A DNA stretch of 6,193 nt, taken from NCBI GenBank assembly GCA_041627895.1, contig JBFKQC010000119.1, positions 1 through 6,193 on the forward strand, given 5' to 3'. Below the pieces are notes generated by a model. That model saw only the letters and a list, made by a program, of their open reading frames with translations. It did no database searches and was not told the origin of the DNA. This stretch comes from JBFKQC01 sp041627895. Lineage in GTDB: Bacteria; Pseudomonadota; Alphaproteobacteria; Rhodobacterales; Rhodobacteraceae. A program made the translations under genes and the position numbers. This document shows, one piece after another, positions 1 through 6,193 of this stretch (its first letter is position 1; every line of letters begins with the position of its first letter).

Positions 1-126
1 CCCACCGCCGAGGCGCGGCTGGCAGAGGCCCGCGCCGCGATCCCGGCCGCCGAGGCGCGGCTGAGCGAGGCGAAGGCCCGGCTGCCCGAGGCCGAGGCGC
101 GGGTCGCCGAGGCTCGGGCGCGGCTC
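1..126 (+). repeat. Three 42-bp in-frame tandem repeats, ascending arm of adaptor hairpin
   Basis: Units at 1-42, 43-84 and 85-126 each encode 14 residues on the pattern P-x-A-E-A-R-L/V-x-E-A-R/K-A-x-I/L. A fourth, decayed unit begins at 127 (DEAEINL). The 15-base string gccgaggcgcggctg occurs at 7-21 and 49-63. Hydrophobic residues recur every seventh position, as in a coiled coil, but each unit starts with a proline. The array probably continues upstream of the window. Confidence 0.85.
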
Positions 127-1284
127 GACGAGGCAGAGATCAACCTGAACGCCGCGACCGAGCTTGCCAAGGACGGCTTTGCCTCGGACACCCGGGTCGC
201 CGCGGCCAGGGCGGCGCGCGAATCCGCGCTTGCCGGCGTGCAGGCCGCGATCTCGCAACTCGAGGGCGCGCGGGCGGGCCTTCAGAACGCGGTGTCGGCG
301 GTGGAGGGCGCGCGCGCGAACGAACAGGCCGCCAAGGGCCAGGTCGAAAGCGCCAAGGCCGCGGTGCAGTCGGCGCGCGGCCAGGTCGAAGGCGCCAAGG
401 CCGCGGTGCAATCCGCCAAGGGCCAGGTCGAAAGCGCCAACGCCGCGGTGAAATCCGCGCTCGGCCAGGTCGAGGGCGCCAAGGCCGCCGTCGAGACCGC
501 CAAGGGCAACGTGCAGAGCGCCGGCGCCGCGGTGCAGTCGGCGCTGTCCGGCGTCGAGGGCGCCAAGGCCGGCGTGATCTCGGCGCTGAGCCGGATCGAG
601 GGCGCCAAGGCCGGCGTGCAGTCGGCGCTGTCCGGCGTCGAGGGGGCCGAGGCCGGCATCCGCTCGGCCGAGGCCGCGGTGGCCTCGGCGGCGAAAGAGA
701 TCGACCGGCTGGAAATCCGCGCGCCGTTCGGCGGGCTGCTCGAAAGCGACGGCGCCGAGCTGGGCGCGCTGCTGCAGCCCGGCAGCCTTTGCGCGACCAT
801 CATCCAGCTCGACCCGATCAAGCTGGTGGGCTTCGTGCCGGAGACCCAGGTCGACAAGATCACCGTGGGCACGCTGGCCGGGGCGCGGCTGGCGACCGGG
901 CGCGAGGTGATGGGCCGCGTGACCTTTCTCAGCCGTTCGGCCGATCCCAACACGCGCACCTTCCGCGTCGAGGTCGAGGTCGGCAATGCCGACCTGACGA
1001 TCCGCGACGGCCAGGCCGCCGAAATCGCGATCACCGCCGAGGGCCACGCGGCGCACCTGATCCCGGCCTCGGCGCTGACGCTCGACGACGACGGCAAGCT
1101 GGGCGTGCGCACGGTCGAGGCGGGCGACGTGGCGGGCTTTCGCCCGGTGACGGTGCTGCGCGACACGACCGCGGGCATCTTCGTCACCGGCCTCGGCGAC
1201 GAGGCGAAGATCATCGTCGTCGGCCAGGAATTCGTGACCGAGGGCGTGGCGCTGGCGCCGACCTACCGGGAGGCCGGCGAATGA
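1..1284 (+). CDS. RND efflux pump periplasmic adaptor (membrane fusion protein), 5'-truncated by window edge
   Basis: The reading frame is open from base 1 to TGA at 1282-1284, giving 427 visible residues; the start, export signal or membrane anchor, and first lipoyl half lie upstream. Residues 1-56 form the ascending helix of a coiled-coil hairpin. The apparent tip is around K57-V66 (KDGFASDTRV), resembling the turn in AcrA-type adaptors. A very long descending helix of 14-residue repeats runs to about residue 238. The second lipoyl half starts at RAPFGG (240-245) and continues through LQPGSLCATIIQLDPIKLVG, then comes the beta-barrel (GRVTFLSRSADPNTRTFRVEVEV) and a membrane-proximal domain ending TYREAGE. 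These are typical membrane fusion protein motifs. The protein should bridge the permease encoded next to it and an outer-membrane channel. Family assignment is firm; substrate is unknown. The unusual part is the length and repetitiveness of the descending arm. Confidence 0.95.
   Translation, partial: PTAEARLAEARAAIPAAEARLSEAKARLPEAEARVAEARARLDEAEINLNAATELAKDGFASDTRVAAARAARESALAGVQAAISQLEGARAGLQNAVSAVEGARANEQAAKGQVESAKAAVQSARGQVEGAKAAVQSAKGQVESANAAVKSALGQVEGAKAAVETAKGNVQSAGAAVQSALSGVEGAKAGVISALSRIEGAKAGVQSALSGVEGAEAGIRSAEAAVASAAKEIDRLEIRAPFGGLLESDGAELGALLQPGSLCATIIQLDPIKLVGFVPETQVDKITVGTLAGARLATGREVMGRVTFLSRSADPNTRTFRVEVEVGNADLTIRDGQAAEIAITAEGHAAHLIPASALTLDDDGKLGVRTVEAGDVAGFRPVTVLRDTTAGIFVTGLGDEAKIIVVGQEFVTEGVALAPTYREAGE
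259..702 (+). repeat. About 10.5 copies of a 42-bp in-frame tandem repeat, descending arm of adaptor hairpin
   Basis: A 14-residue period with consensus V-E-G/S-A-K-A-A/G-V-Q-S-A-x-x-x runs without a phase break. Hydrophobic residues fall at residues 87, 101, 115, 129, 143, 157, 171, 185, 199, 213 and 227 of the visible protein, and almost always at the mid-points too. The best copies are the 42-bp units at 337, 379, 421, 463, 505, 547, 589 and 631. The first 30 bases of the units at 337, 379 and 421 differ pairwise by only one or two bases. Segments 532-573 and 616-657, two units apart, match at 40 of 42 positions. Each unit equals two heptads, so length change by whole units keeps both reading frame and coiled-coil register. 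Confidence 0.93.
1268..1273 (+). promoter_or_regulatory. Ribosome binding site of the RND permease, inside the adaptor gene
   Basis: GGGAGG lies seven bases before the ATG at 1281, within the last codons of the adaptor gene. It fixes the permease start at 1281 rather than at in-frame upstream start codons such as the one at 789, where the extra translation overlaps the adaptor gene and looks like an out-of-frame shadow. With the ATGA overlap at 1281-1284 it suggests translational coupling. Confidence 0.8.
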
Positions 1285-4200
1285 GCGACGCGCTGCACCG
1301 GCCGCTGACCGGCATCGTCGACTGGGCGGGCGACCGCGCCCGCATGGTGATCGCCTTCATCGTGCTGTCGCTGCTGGCGGGAACCTTCGCCTATGTCGGC
1401 CTGCCCAAGGAAGGCGAGCCGGATATCGAGATTCCGGCGCTGGTGGTCTCGCTGCCCTTCCCCGGCATCTCGGCCGAGGACGCCGAGAAGCTGCTGGTCA
1501 AGCCGATGGAGACCGAGCTTGCCGATCTCGACGGGCTGAAGACGCTGCGCGGCACCGCGGTCGAGGGCTATGCCAACATCGTCTTGGAGTTCGAGTTCGG
1601 CTGGGACAAGACCAAGACCATCGCCGACGTGCGCGACGCGATGAACAAGGCCGAGGCCGAGTTTCCCGAGGGCGCCGACCAGTACACCATCGACGAGATC
1701 AACTTCTCCGAGTTCCCGATCATCATCGTGAACCTGACGGGCGCCCTGCCCGAGCGGACATTGCTGCGTGTCGCCAAGGACTTGCAGGACCGTCTTGAAG
1801 GGCTTGACGCGGTTCTCGAGGCGGCGCTCGCCGGCCACCGCGACGAGATGCTGGAAGTGGTGATCGACCCGCTCCGGCTGGAAGCCTACAACGTCACCGC
1901 GGGCGAGTTGATCAACGTCGTCGTCAACAACAACCAGCTGATCGCCGCCGGCGAGATCGAGACCGATCAGGGCGCGTTCAGCGTCAAGATCCCGTCCTCG
2001 TTCGACGACCGCTCGGACGTCTACAACCTGCCGGTCAAGGTCAACGGCGACCGCGTGGTGACGCTGGGCGATCTGGCCGATATCCGCCTGACCTTCGAGG
2101 ACCGCGAGGGCACGGCGCGGTTCAACGGGGTCAACACGGTGGCGTTGCAGGTGGTCAAGCGCAAGGGCTTCAACCTGATCGAGACCGCCGAACTGGTGCG
2201 CCGCGAGGTCGACGCGGAACGTCAGCGCTGGCCGGACGAGCTGAAACAGGCGATCCGGGTCGGCACCTCGAACGACCAGAGCTTTGTGGTCGATTCGATG
2301 GTGCGCCAGCTCGAAGGTTCTGTGCTGACCGCGATCGCGCTGGTGATGATCGTGGTGCTCGGCGCGCTCGGCACCCGTGCGGCGCTGCTGGTCGGCTTCG
2401 CGATCCCGACCTCGTTCCTTCTGTGCTTTGCCTTCCTCGCGGTGATGGGCGTGGCGATCTCGAACATCGTCATGTTCGGGCTGATCCTGGCCGTCGGCAT
2501 CCTGGTCGACGGCGCCATCGTCGTCGTCGAATACGCCGACAGGCGGATCAAGGAGGGCATCGGCCCGATGCACGCCTATGTCGAGGCGGCGAAGCGGATG
2601 TTCTGGCCGATCGTGTCGTCCACCGCGACGACGCTTTGCGCCTTTCTGCCGATGCTGTTCTGGCCAGGCGTGCCGGGCGAGTTCATGGGAATGCTGCCGG
2701 TCACGTTGATCTTCGTGCTGACGGCCTCGCTGGTGGTGGCGCTGATCTACCTGCCGGTGATGGGCGGTGTCGCGGGCCGGATGAGCCGCAAGTTCGACCG
2801 TACGGCGGGCGCGCTGAAGCGCGTGCTGCCGTGGTGGCCGCTGCGCGCGGCGCTGGTGCCGGTCGCGGGCTATGCGACGTTCGTCGGCGCGCTGCAGGTG
2901 CTGAACCCGGATTACCTGTTCGCCCCGCTCGGCGGTGCCAACCCGCTGCCCGGCGCGGCGGCGGTGCTGCCCGGTGCGGTGCTGTTCCTGCTGGGCGCTG
3001 TGTTCCTGTCGATCACGCTCGGCGCGGCGAAGATCGAGCGCGCGCCGCGCCGCATCCGCGCGGGCCACCGCCGCACGCCCTTCGGCTGGTTCATCAAGTT
3101 CCTCGCGGGCAACCCGATCATGCCGATCTTCGCCATCGGCGCGGTCGGCGCCTTCGTGGTCTCGACCTTCGTCTATTTCGGCCAGAACAACCTGGGCGTC
3201 GAGTTCTTCGTCGAATCCGAACCGGAACAGGCCATCGTCTATGTCCGCGCGCGGGGCAACCTGTCGCTGGCGGAAAAGGACGCGCTGGTGCACCAGGTCG
3301 AGGATGTGATCCTGTCGATCGGCGGGATCGAAAGCGCATTCGCCTTCGCCGGATCGGGCGGGCTGAACCAGAATACCGGCGGTGCCGCCGGGCCGCTCGA
3401 CACGATCGGGCAGGTGCAGATCGAGCTGACCCGGTGGGAAAACCGCCCGCGCGAGGCGGGCGAGCCCTGGCTGGGCGTCTTCGAGACCGAGAACGTGGCC
3501 GAGGATTTCGACGGCGACCTGATCCTGGAACGTCTCGAGGCGCGGCTGGCGCAGATCCCGGGGATCCGCACCGAGATCCTGAACCTCAGCCGCGGCCCGG
3601 CGAGCGGCAAGCCGGTGCATCTGCGGCTGAAGGGCGACCGGTTCGACGACCTCCTGGCCGCGACCGAGATCGCGCGGGCCAGGTTCGAGGCGACGCCGGG
3701 GCTGATCGACGTCGAGGACACCCGCCCGCTGCCGGGCATCGACTGGCAGATCGAGGTCGACGTCGAGAAGGCCGGCCGCTACGGCGCCGACGTCGCCACG
3801 GTGGGCGCGATGGTGCAGCTTGTCACCCGCGGCATCCTGCTGGACACGATGCGGGTCGACACCTCCGACGAGGAAATCGAGATCCGCGTCCGCCTGCCGG
3901 AGCAGGACCGGGTGCTGTCCACGCTCGATTCGCTGAAGCTTCGCACGCCGGACGGGCTGGTGCCGCTGTCGAACTTCATCAGCCGCAAGCCGGTGAAGAA
4001 GCTCGGCCAGATCGACCGGATCGACCAGAAGCGGTTTCTCGACGTCAAGTCCGGCGTGGCGACGGGGCTGGTGACGCTCGGCACCGGCACCGGCCCGGCG
4101 CGCGAGATCGTCGCCACCGCGCGCGACGCCGCACAGCCCGCGCCCGAGGGCGCCGCCCCGGCGCTGGCGCGCTTCGACGCCGCGGGCGGTGCGGTCTATG

Positions 4201-5150
4201 ACATTGTGGGCTTCGCGCCGGGCAAGGGCCTCGACGATCTGCGCGCCGCCGACAGCGGCGGCCGGCTGAGCGCGCAGCCGCTGAACGCCAACGAGCGCAT
4301 CGCCCACCTGACCCGGTGGCTCGACGACGCAAGGCCGCTGCCGAACGGCATCGATTTCGAATGGACCGGCGACCAGGAAGAGCAGGAGGAAAGCCAGGCC
4401 TTCCTGAGCACCGCCTTCGCCGGCGCGCTGGGGCTGATGTTCATCATCCTGCTCGCGCAGTTCAACAGCTTCTACAATGCGGTTCTTGTGCTGCTGGCGG
4501 TGGTGCTCAGCACCACGGGCGTGCTGATCGGCATGCTGGTGATGCAACAGCCGTTCTCGATCATCATGACCGGAACCGGGATCGTCGCGCTTGCGGGGAT
4601 CGTGGTGAACAACAACATCGTGCTGATCGACACCTACCAGGAATATTCCAAATACATGCCGCGGATCGAGGCGATCATCCGCACCGCCGAGGCGCGTATC
4701 CGCCCCGTCCTGCTGACCACGATCACCACGATGGCGGGTCTTACCCCGATGATGTTCGGCCTGTCGCTGGATTTCATCGCCGGCGGCTATTCGATCAACT
4801 CGCCGACCTCGCTGTGGTGGAAGCAGCTGGCCACGGCGGTGGTCTTCGGCCTCGGCATCGCCACGGTTCTGACGCTGATCTTCACGCCCTCGATGCTGGC
4901 GCTCAGGGTCTGGGTCGGGGCCTATGCCCGCGCGCTGGCACGGCTTCTGGCGTGGCTCTCGATGCCGCGGGGCAGCCGGATCGCCCGCGACTGGGCGCTG
5001 AAGCGCGAGGCGCGCCGGATCCGGGCGCCGGAAATCGTCTGGGACATCGCGCTGCCCGAGGAACCGGCGCTGGTCGACGAAAACGAAGATGCGGCGCTCG
5101 AGGAGGACGAGTCGCTGAAGCGGCTGCTGGCGCTCAGGGCGGCGGAATAG
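1281..5150 (+). CDS. RND-family efflux transporter permease, enlarged (AcrB-like)
   Basis: This 1289-residue inner-membrane proton/drug antiporter subunit shares a 4-base ATGA overlap with the adaptor gene. TM1 is at about 21-40, followed by the first periplasmic loop (LPKEGEPDIEIP onward). TM2-TM6 fall at about 346-495, TM7 at about 612-633, the second periplasmic loop at about 634-1040, and TM8-TM12 at about 1041-1208. TM4 carries the RND signature GILVDGAIVVVE, with D410 matching AcrB D407. TM10 reads GIVVNNNIVLID, and TM11 keeps R1139 and T1146, matching AcrB R971 and T978. AcrB-like proteins have about 1030-1070 residues. The excess lies in an apparent extra transmembrane hairpin (about 520-583), an insertion in the second periplasmic loop (about 930-1003) and an acidic C-terminal tail. 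AcrB D408 and K940 are replaced by G411 and N1110. Family assignment is certain; the substrate cannot be told. TM limits were judged by eye. Confidence 0.97.
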   Translation: MSDALHRPLTGIVDWAGDRARMVIAFIVLSLLAGTFAYVGLPKEGEPDIEIPALVVSLPFPGISAEDAEKLLVKPMETELADLDGLKTLRGTAVEGYANIVLEFEFGWDKTKTIADVRDAMNKAEAEFPEGADQYTIDEINFSEFPIIIVNLTGALPERTLLRVAKDLQDRLEGLDAVLEAALAGHRDEMLEVVIDPLRLEAYNVTAGELINVVVNNNQLIAAGEIETDQGAFSVKIPSSFDDRSDVYNLPVKVNGDRVVTLGDLADIRLTFEDREGTARFNGVNTVALQVVKRKGFNLIETAELVRREVDAERQRWPDELKQAIRVGTSNDQSFVVDSMVRQLEGSVLTAIALVMIVVLGALGTRAALLVGFAIPTSFLLCFAFLAVMGVAISNIVMFGLILAVGILVDGAIVVVEYADRRIKEGIGPMHAYVEAAKRMFWPIVSSTATTLCAFLPMLFWPGVPGEFMGMLPVTLIFVLTASLVVALIYLPVMGGVAGRMSRKFDRTAGALKRVLPWWPLRAALVPVAGYATFVGALQVLNPDYLFAPLGGANPLPGAAAVLPGAVLFLLGAVFLSITLGAAKIERAPRRIRAGHRRTPFGWFIKFLAGNPIMPIFAIGAVGAFVVSTFVYFGQNNLGVEFFVESEPEQAIVYVRARGNLSLAEKDALVHQVEDVILSIGGIESAFAFAGSGGLNQNTGGAAGPLDTIGQVQIELTRWENRPREAGEPWLGVFETENVAEDFDGDLILERLEARLAQIPGIRTEILNLSRGPASGKPVHLRLKGDRFDDLLAATEIARARFEATPGLIDVEDTRPLPGIDWQIEVDVEKAGRYGADVATVGAMVQLVTRGILLDTMRVDTSDEEIEIRVRLPEQDRVLSTLDSLKLRTPDGLVPLSNFISRKPVKKLGQIDRIDQKRFLDVKSGVATGLVTLGTGTGPAREIVATARDAAQPAPEGAAPALARFDAAGGAVYDIVGFAPGKGLDDLRAADSGGRLSAQPLNANERIAHLTRWLDDARPLPNGIDFEWTGDQEEQEESQAFLSTAFAGALGLMFIILLAQFNSFYNAVLVLLAVVLSTTGVLIGMLVMQQPFSIIMTGTGIVALAGIVVNNNIVLIDTYQEYSKYMPRIEAIIRTAEARIRPVLLTTITTMAGLTPMMFGLSLDFIAGGYSINSPTSLWWKQLATAVVFGLGIATVLTLIFTPSMLALRVWVGAYARALARLLAWLSMPRGSRIARDWALKREARRIRAPEIVWDIALPEEPALVDENEDAALEEDESLKRLLALRAAE

Positions 5151-5159
5151 CCCCCCCCC
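5151..5159 (+). repeat. Run of nine C residues directly after the permease stop codon
   Basis: Nine consecutive C bases follow the TAG at 5148-5150. The run opens the 95-base gap before the next gene (5151-5245). That gap is extremely GC-rich, and I see no clear promoter, terminator or operator in it. The tract lies outside both coding regions, so slippage would not change either protein. Confidence 0.9.
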
Positions 5160-5232
5160 GGCAGGTTCCCGCCGAGCGGCGCGTCGCGCGGTTCCGGGCC
5201 GCGGCGCGGCGCGCTATGCCGGGGCGACCGTG

Positions 5233-5237
5233 AAGGA
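5233..5237 (+). promoter_or_regulatory. Ribosome binding site of the small exported protein
   Basis: AAGGA lies eight bases before the ATG at 5246. This supports that start over others nearby, and translation from there immediately yields a signal peptide. Confidence 0.75.
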
Positions 5238-5245
5238 CGACGCCG

Positions 5246-5656
5246 ATGAAACCTGTGCTGACCGTGCTTGCCCTTGCCATGCTGCTCGCGCCCGCCGCGG
5301 CGGAGGCGAAGAACGACAGGAACCGGGGCAAGCCCGCGGGGCCTGCCCAGCACGCGACCTCGCGCACCGGCTGCCCGCCGGGGCTGGCCAAGAAGGACCC
5401 GCCCTGCGTCCCGCCCGGGCTGGCGAAGGCCACGACGGGCGGCGGCGACGACGGCAACCATGACGATTTCGACGGGCGCGGCTATGTGATCGGCGACGTG
5501 ATCGACCGGGATTACGAATTGCTGCAATATCCCGAATTCTACGGCCTCGACCCCGACCAGACCTATTACCGGGTCGGTCCGTATCTGTACCGCGTCGACC
5601 GCGACACGGCCGAGGTGCTGGATTTCATCGGAGCGTTCACCGCGCTGCTGGACTGA
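5246..5656 (+). CDS. Small exported protein with twin CPPGLAK-type motifs, possibly RcnB/CigR-like
   Basis: This is a 136-residue protein. Residues 1-21 form a signal peptide: a lysine at position 2, a hydrophobic stretch LTVLALAMLLA, and a likely cleavage site after A-E-A (21), so the mature protein should be periplasmic. A basic segment follows, then two related motifs, C43-PPGLAKK and C54-VPPGLAKA, 11 residues apart. Next is a Gly/Asp/His-rich linker (about 65-77), then a folded-looking C-terminal part (80-136: YVIGDVIDRDYELL, YYRVGPYLYRVD, then a hydrophobic end). CPPGLAKK-type motifs followed by a Y-x-x-G ... Y-G-L ... Y-R-V-G block recall RcnB/CigR-family periplasmic proteins, but the match is from memory and weak. 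The two cysteines could form a disulfide. The gene is on the same strand as the pump genes, 95 bases downstream, with its own ribosome binding site. It could be co-transcribed, but no functional link is visible. It shows no UvrA motifs despite lying next to uvrA. The gene is well supported; its function is unknown. Confidence 0.8.
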   Translation: MKPVLTVLALAMLLAPAAAEAKNDRNRGKPAGPAQHATSRTGCPPGLAKKDPPCVPPGLAKATTGGGDDGNHDDFDGRGYVIGDVIDRDYELLQYPEFYGLDPDQTYYRVGPYLYRVDRDTAEVLDFIGAFTALLD

Positions 5657-5677
5657 GCCGCCCGAACGGCCCCGCGC

Positions 5678-6193
5678 CTATTCCGCCGCCACCCGCCGCG
5701 ATTTCGCGCCGAGCATCGCCTTGAGATAGCGCCCGGTATGGCTGCGGGCGTTCTCGGCCACGTCCTCGGGCGTGCCGACCGCCACGATCCGTCCGCCGTT
5801 GTCGCCGCCCTCGGGGCCGATGTCGATGATGTGGTCGGCGGTCTTTACCACGTCGAGATTGTGCTCGATCACCACCACGGTGTTGCCCTGGTCCACCAGT
5901 TCGTGCAGCACCTCCAGAAGCTTGCGCACGTCCTCGAAATGCAGCCCCGTCGTCGGCTCGTCGAGGATATAGAGCGTCCGGCCGGTGGACCGGCGGGAAA
6001 GCTCTTTCGACAGTTTCACGCGCTGCGCCTCGCCGCCCGACAGCGTCGTCGCCTGCTGGCCGACCTTGATGTAGTCCAGCCCCACCCGGTGCAGCGCCTC
6101 CATCTTGTCGCGGATCGAGGGCACCGCCTTGAAGAACTCGCGCGCCTCTTCGACCGTCATGTCAAGAACGTCGGCTATGCTCTTGCCCTTGAA
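5678..6193 (-). CDS. uvrA: UvrABC excinuclease subunit A, C-terminal part (5' end outside window)
   Basis: On the minus strand the frame is open from the window edge (6193) to the stop TAG at 5680-5678, giving the last 171 residues of a protein usually about 940-960 long. UvrA is the ATP-dependent DNA damage-recognition subunit of bacterial nucleotide excision repair; it loads UvrB in the cytoplasm. The visible part begins FKGKSIADVLDMTVEEAREFF, the usual lead-in to the second ATPase domain signature. It then carries the ABC signature LSGGEAQRVKL (about 51-61 of the fragment), Walker B LYILDEPTTGLHF (about 74-86) and the switch histidine in VVVIEHNLDVVKTADHIID (H111). It ends with a normal C-terminus (HTGRYLKAML plus ten residues, ending AAE). 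No defect is seen. The gene converges on the small exported gene with 21 bases between stop codons and is unrelated to the pump genes in function. Confidence 0.98.
   Translation of the reverse strand, partial: FKGKSIADVLDMTVEEAREFFKAVPSIRDKMEALHRVGLDYIKVGQQATTLSGGEAQRVKLSKELSRRSTGRTLYILDEPTTGLHFEDVRKLLEVLHELVDQGNTVVVIEHNLDVVKTADHIIDIGPEGGDNGGRIVAVGTPEDVAENARSHTGRYLKAMLGAKSRRVAAE

Noticed and set aside
259..702. Repeat array considered as a CRISPR array or non-coding satellite
   Set aside because: The 42-bp period is an exact number of codons, the frame stays open, and the translation has heptad spacing, so it is coding coiled-coil sequence; there are no unique spacers.
789..1280. N-terminal extension of the permease by 164 residues
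   Set aside because: The extension overlaps the clearly coding adaptor gene in another frame, looks like low-complexity Arg/Gly/Asp sequence, and a good ribosome binding site precedes the ATG at 1281.
2423..4201. Open frame of 592 codons on the plus strand inside the permease
   Set aside because: It is a frame-shifted reading of the permease, rich in Arg, Gly and Ala with no domain.
1263..4547. Open frame of 1094 codons on the minus strand, antisense to the permease
   Set aside because: Its product is dominated by His, Arg, Gln, Asp and Ala with no recognisable domain, as expected when a GC-rich codon-biased gene is read backwards. The permease on the plus strand is unmistakable.
5192..5220. 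Possible promoter before the small exported gene (ttccgg, 17 bases, tatgcc)
   Set aside because: Both boxes match the sigma-70 consensus poorly and the region is almost pure GC; such matches arise by chance.
5657..5677. Possible terminator hairpin between the convergent genes (gccg...cggc)
   Set aside because: Only a four-base stem is visible and there is no T run on either strand, so a terminator cannot be supported, although convergent genes make one plausible.
5772..5972. Open frame of 66 codons on the plus strand inside uvrA
   Set aside because: It is the reverse reading of the conserved UvrA ATPase region and has no features of its own.

Overview
The window is very GC-rich, with GC-biased third codon positions. 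Its gene content points to an alphaproteobacterium, most likely of the Rhodobacter/Paracoccus group. That placement rests on base composition and the general look of the proteins; no search was run.

Layout. Positions 1-1284 (+) hold the 3' part of a gene for the periplasmic adaptor (membrane fusion protein) of an RND efflux pump; its beginning lies upstream of the window. The start codon of the next gene overlaps its stop codon (ATGA). Positions 1281-5150 (+) encode the RND inner-membrane permease, 1289 residues, about 250 longer than AcrB. After a 95-base gap that begins with nine C residues, 5246-5656 (+) encodes a small exported protein with two CPPGLAK-type motifs and a C-terminal region like RcnB/CigR-family proteins. 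Positions 5678-6193 (-) hold the C-terminal end of uvrA, convergent with the small gene and only 21 bases from it. No stretch over 300 bases lacks a gene. I see no tRNA, rRNA, CRISPR array, insertion sequence or phage gene.

How the genes work together. Adaptor and permease are translationally coupled and should form the inner-membrane and periplasmic parts of a proton-driven tripartite efflux pump. The outer-membrane channel (TolC type) is not in the window. The small exported protein and uvrA have no evident functional link to the pump.

Most interesting points. (1) The adaptor's coiled-coil hairpin is built of 14-residue (42-bp) tandem repeats. The arm after the apparent hairpin tip is about 175 residues long, several times that of AcrA, and some repeat copies are nearly identical in DNA, suggesting recent expansion. 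(2) The permease has an apparent extra transmembrane hairpin between TM6 and TM7, an approximately 70-residue insertion in the second periplasmic loop near the adaptor-docking subdomain, an acidic cytoplasmic tail, and a TM4/TM10 proton-relay set that differs from AcrB. Together these suggest a structurally unusual RND pump, but substrate and function cannot be read from the sequence.
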